DNA of 17,255 bases from assembly GCA_003833135.1 (NCBI GenBank), contig QZLH01000149.1:87468-104722 (forward strand), written 5' to 3'. Positions 16,169 to 17,255 of this stretch are shown here, in pieces. The notes beneath the pieces were generated by a model. The model saw only the letters and a list, made by a program, of their open reading frames with translations, did not search any database and had not been told where the DNA came from. Position 1 is the stretch's first letter. Every line of letters starts with the position of its first letter. Source of the stretch: Oehlia diaphana (lineage: Eukaryota; Glomeromycota; Glomeromycetes; Glomerales; Glomeraceae). The position numbers and the translations under genes are program-made.

Positions 16169-16378
16169 CTAAGAATTATTTAAAAAATTTCTGGCTTATT
16201 ATTAGATAATTTAATATTTACTAATGTTCCATCTTATTTGTTGATAAAATTCTTTTCAAATAATGAGAACGACAATTAAGTTAACCATCTGAGCACGGAA
16301 TATTTTTATGTAAGGGTCATTACCAACTTAAATTGTAATGGCATGTAAAATTTGTGATAATTTTGTTAAAAATTTGTT
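16169..16378 (-). other. BTB exon remnant of the BTB-TLDc pseudogene
   Basis: Contains the N-terminal half of a BTB domain spread over three frames: KFLTKLSQILH then TAA (16330-16328), VGNDPYIKIFRAQMV, CRSHYLKRIL and DGTLVNIKLSNNKPEIF. TAA at 16182-16180 interrupts the last strand (expected F-K/Q-IIL). The exon ends with CTTAG and a consensus donor GTAAGT at 16168. Confidence 0.65.
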
Positions 16379-16514
16379 TTATAATAATTCTAAGTAATAT
16401 GAATTTTTTTTTAAAAAAAAAAAATTATCATAAGCAGCCGACCTTACCTTATAGAGTAACCCAATTTCTAGTTTGTTATGGCAAGCCGTACTTGACAAAA
16501 GTGTGCCACATTTT

Positions 16515-16704
16515 ACGGCAGGTACGGCAGGTACAGCAGGTGTCATGGCAGGTGTCGCGGCAGGTAGCGCCTGTTTTAAGCTGCAGGTGCAGCAGGTAGC
16601 GCCTGTTTTTAGCGGCAGGTGCAGCAGGTGTCGCGGCAGGTACGGCAGGTGCGGCGGCAGGTGCGGCAGGTGTGGCGGCAGGTAGCGCCTGATCGCGGCA
16701 GGTG
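16515..16704. repeat. GC-rich GCGGCAGGT minisatellite
   Basis: About 190 bp of imperfect 6- and 9-base units around GCAGGT and GCGGCAGGT. It contains three occurrences of CAGGTAGCGCCTG, whose ends can pair. It is the most GC-rich tract besides the array at 2794-3525, with sharp borders to AT-rich DNA on both sides. Frames across it give Gln-Val or Ala-Gly repeats and are explained by the repeat itself. Confidence 0.8.
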
Positions 16705-16984
16705 TTTTTTTTACAGCATTTGTTTTTGGTAATAGGCTATTTTTGGAAATTGGATTTTTGAGCTTTTTAGTATAGATTTACATTCATTTCCAAATTAATT
16801 GGTTTATTTTAATTTTCTCAACAAAAATGGTTAGGTCAAATTTTTTTCTGAATTGTTGGTCCTATACCATTCTACTGGATTAATTATTAAAATATATTCA
16901 GTCTAATTTTGATGCCACATACATAACGCATAGAGCTGACCTGAAAGTATTTTGGCATTTTTTCTTGAAATTTTTATGCCAATA

Positions 16985-17255
16985 TCCAAATAATGAAAAA
17001 AATTCGGGTTCAACATTTTTTAATAAAAAACATTTTTTTTTATTTCTTTTAATGAAAAAATGTTTGGTTCGACGCTTTTTTAATTAAAAAAACGCTTTTT
17101 TTTTCATTTCTTTTAATGAAAAAAAGTATGGTTTGACGTTTTTTATTAAAAAACGGTTTTTTAAATTCTTTTAATGAAAAACTATATTTTTTAATTAAAA
17201 AAAGTTATTTCTTTTAATGAAAAACATCGGATTTGTCGTTTTTCAATTAAAAAAA
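16985..17255. repeat. AT-rich tandem array with internal hairpins, running off the window
   Basis: TTCTTTTAATGAAAAA starts at 17044, 17108, 17166 and 17209 (spacings 64, 58 and 43 bp), with a diverged first copy near 16990. Each unit then has a short GGTTCGACG-like core and an inverted repeat such as CGTTTTTT (17137-17144) with AAAAAACG (17148-17155), or TTTTTTAATTAAAAAA at 17076-17091. The array continues to the last base, so its full length is unknown. Confidence 0.75.

Larger units (their letters stand above)
14856..16378 (-). pseudogene. Decayed BTB-BACK-TLDc gene
   Basis: Reading the minus strand and allowing frame changes, a complete protein order can be followed: KFLTKLSQ (16375 region), VGNDPYIKIFRAQMV, CRSHYLKRILSTNK, DGTLVNIKLSNNKPEIF, intron, RYIYGGNLSLEEF, DTSDIIKIVITASELSLQEL (BTB), a BACK-type stretch to about 15600, DFNVLKNTLQRC, KFIRFTSKEFLNEVHPYKK, KKLYESLIESFLDNDCNPSD, then TLDc (15318-14856) ending SFSVEEYVVFQIMKN and TAA 14858-14856. 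Lesions: no start codon, about 10 codons missing before VGND with TAA at 16330, frame shifts near 16285, 16235, 16044, 15601, 15553, 15490, 15422 and 14958, and stops at 16182-16180 and 15360-15358. Proteins of this build are a large AM-fungal family; BTB usually mediates dimerisation or Cul3 binding, TLDc is linked to oxidative-stress resistance. This copy cannot make the protein. Confidence 0.8.

Noticed and set aside
16354..16685. Plus-strand frames with Gln-Val or Ala-Gly repeats
   Set aside because: Generated by the GCGGCAGGT minisatellite; no independent coding signal.

Overview
The window looks like nuclear DNA of a fungus, most probably an arbuscular mycorrhizal fungus of the Rhizophagus/Glomeromycotina type. 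The evidence is extreme A+T richness, short spliceosomal introns (about 55-90 nt, GT...AG), and relics of gene families strongly expanded in those fungi: tyrosine-kinase-like kinases with a DLG motif, BTB-BACK-TLDc proteins, a Kelch protein and non-LTR retrotransposons. The organism call is inference from remembered family resemblance; no search was run.

Layout. 1-157: possible 3' end of a plus-strand spliced gene, followed by a degenerate tandem repeat. 978-1598 (minus): candidate gene made of very short exons with hairpin-bearing introns. 1880-2740: AT-rich, degenerate repeats. 2747-3707: GC-rich palindromic repeat array between two near-identical ~45-bp flanks, with one ambiguous base (N) next to the second flank. 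3708-6000: no gene seen. 6011-6472: four diverged copies of a unit that folds into three consecutive stem-loops, the most unusual structure here. 6593-7599: two short decayed coding relics. 8353-9834: decayed LINE-like retrotransposon (endonuclease part recognisable). 9866-10080 (minus): one exon of an ABCB-type ABC transporter. 10106-10447: 5' fragment of a Kelch-repeat protein. 10602-10756: possible hAT-like terminal fragment. 11207-12613: AT-rich DNA leading into the kinase locus.

12614-14427 (plus): a multi-exon protein kinase locus with the kinase core intact but the gene broken between the glycine loop and the catalytic lysine, and again near the C-terminus; small terminal exons can still be recognised. 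14856-16378 (minus): a convergent BTB-BACK-TLDc locus whose whole protein can be followed through about a dozen frameshifts and stops, with one intron and an in-frame duplication of about 24 residues. 16515-16704: GC-rich minisatellite. 16985-17255: AT-rich hairpin-bearing tandem array running off the window.

No operon-like cooperation is visible. I read the window as a repeat-rich graveyard in which members of expanded families were copied and are decaying. I found no locus that I can call an intact gene with confidence.
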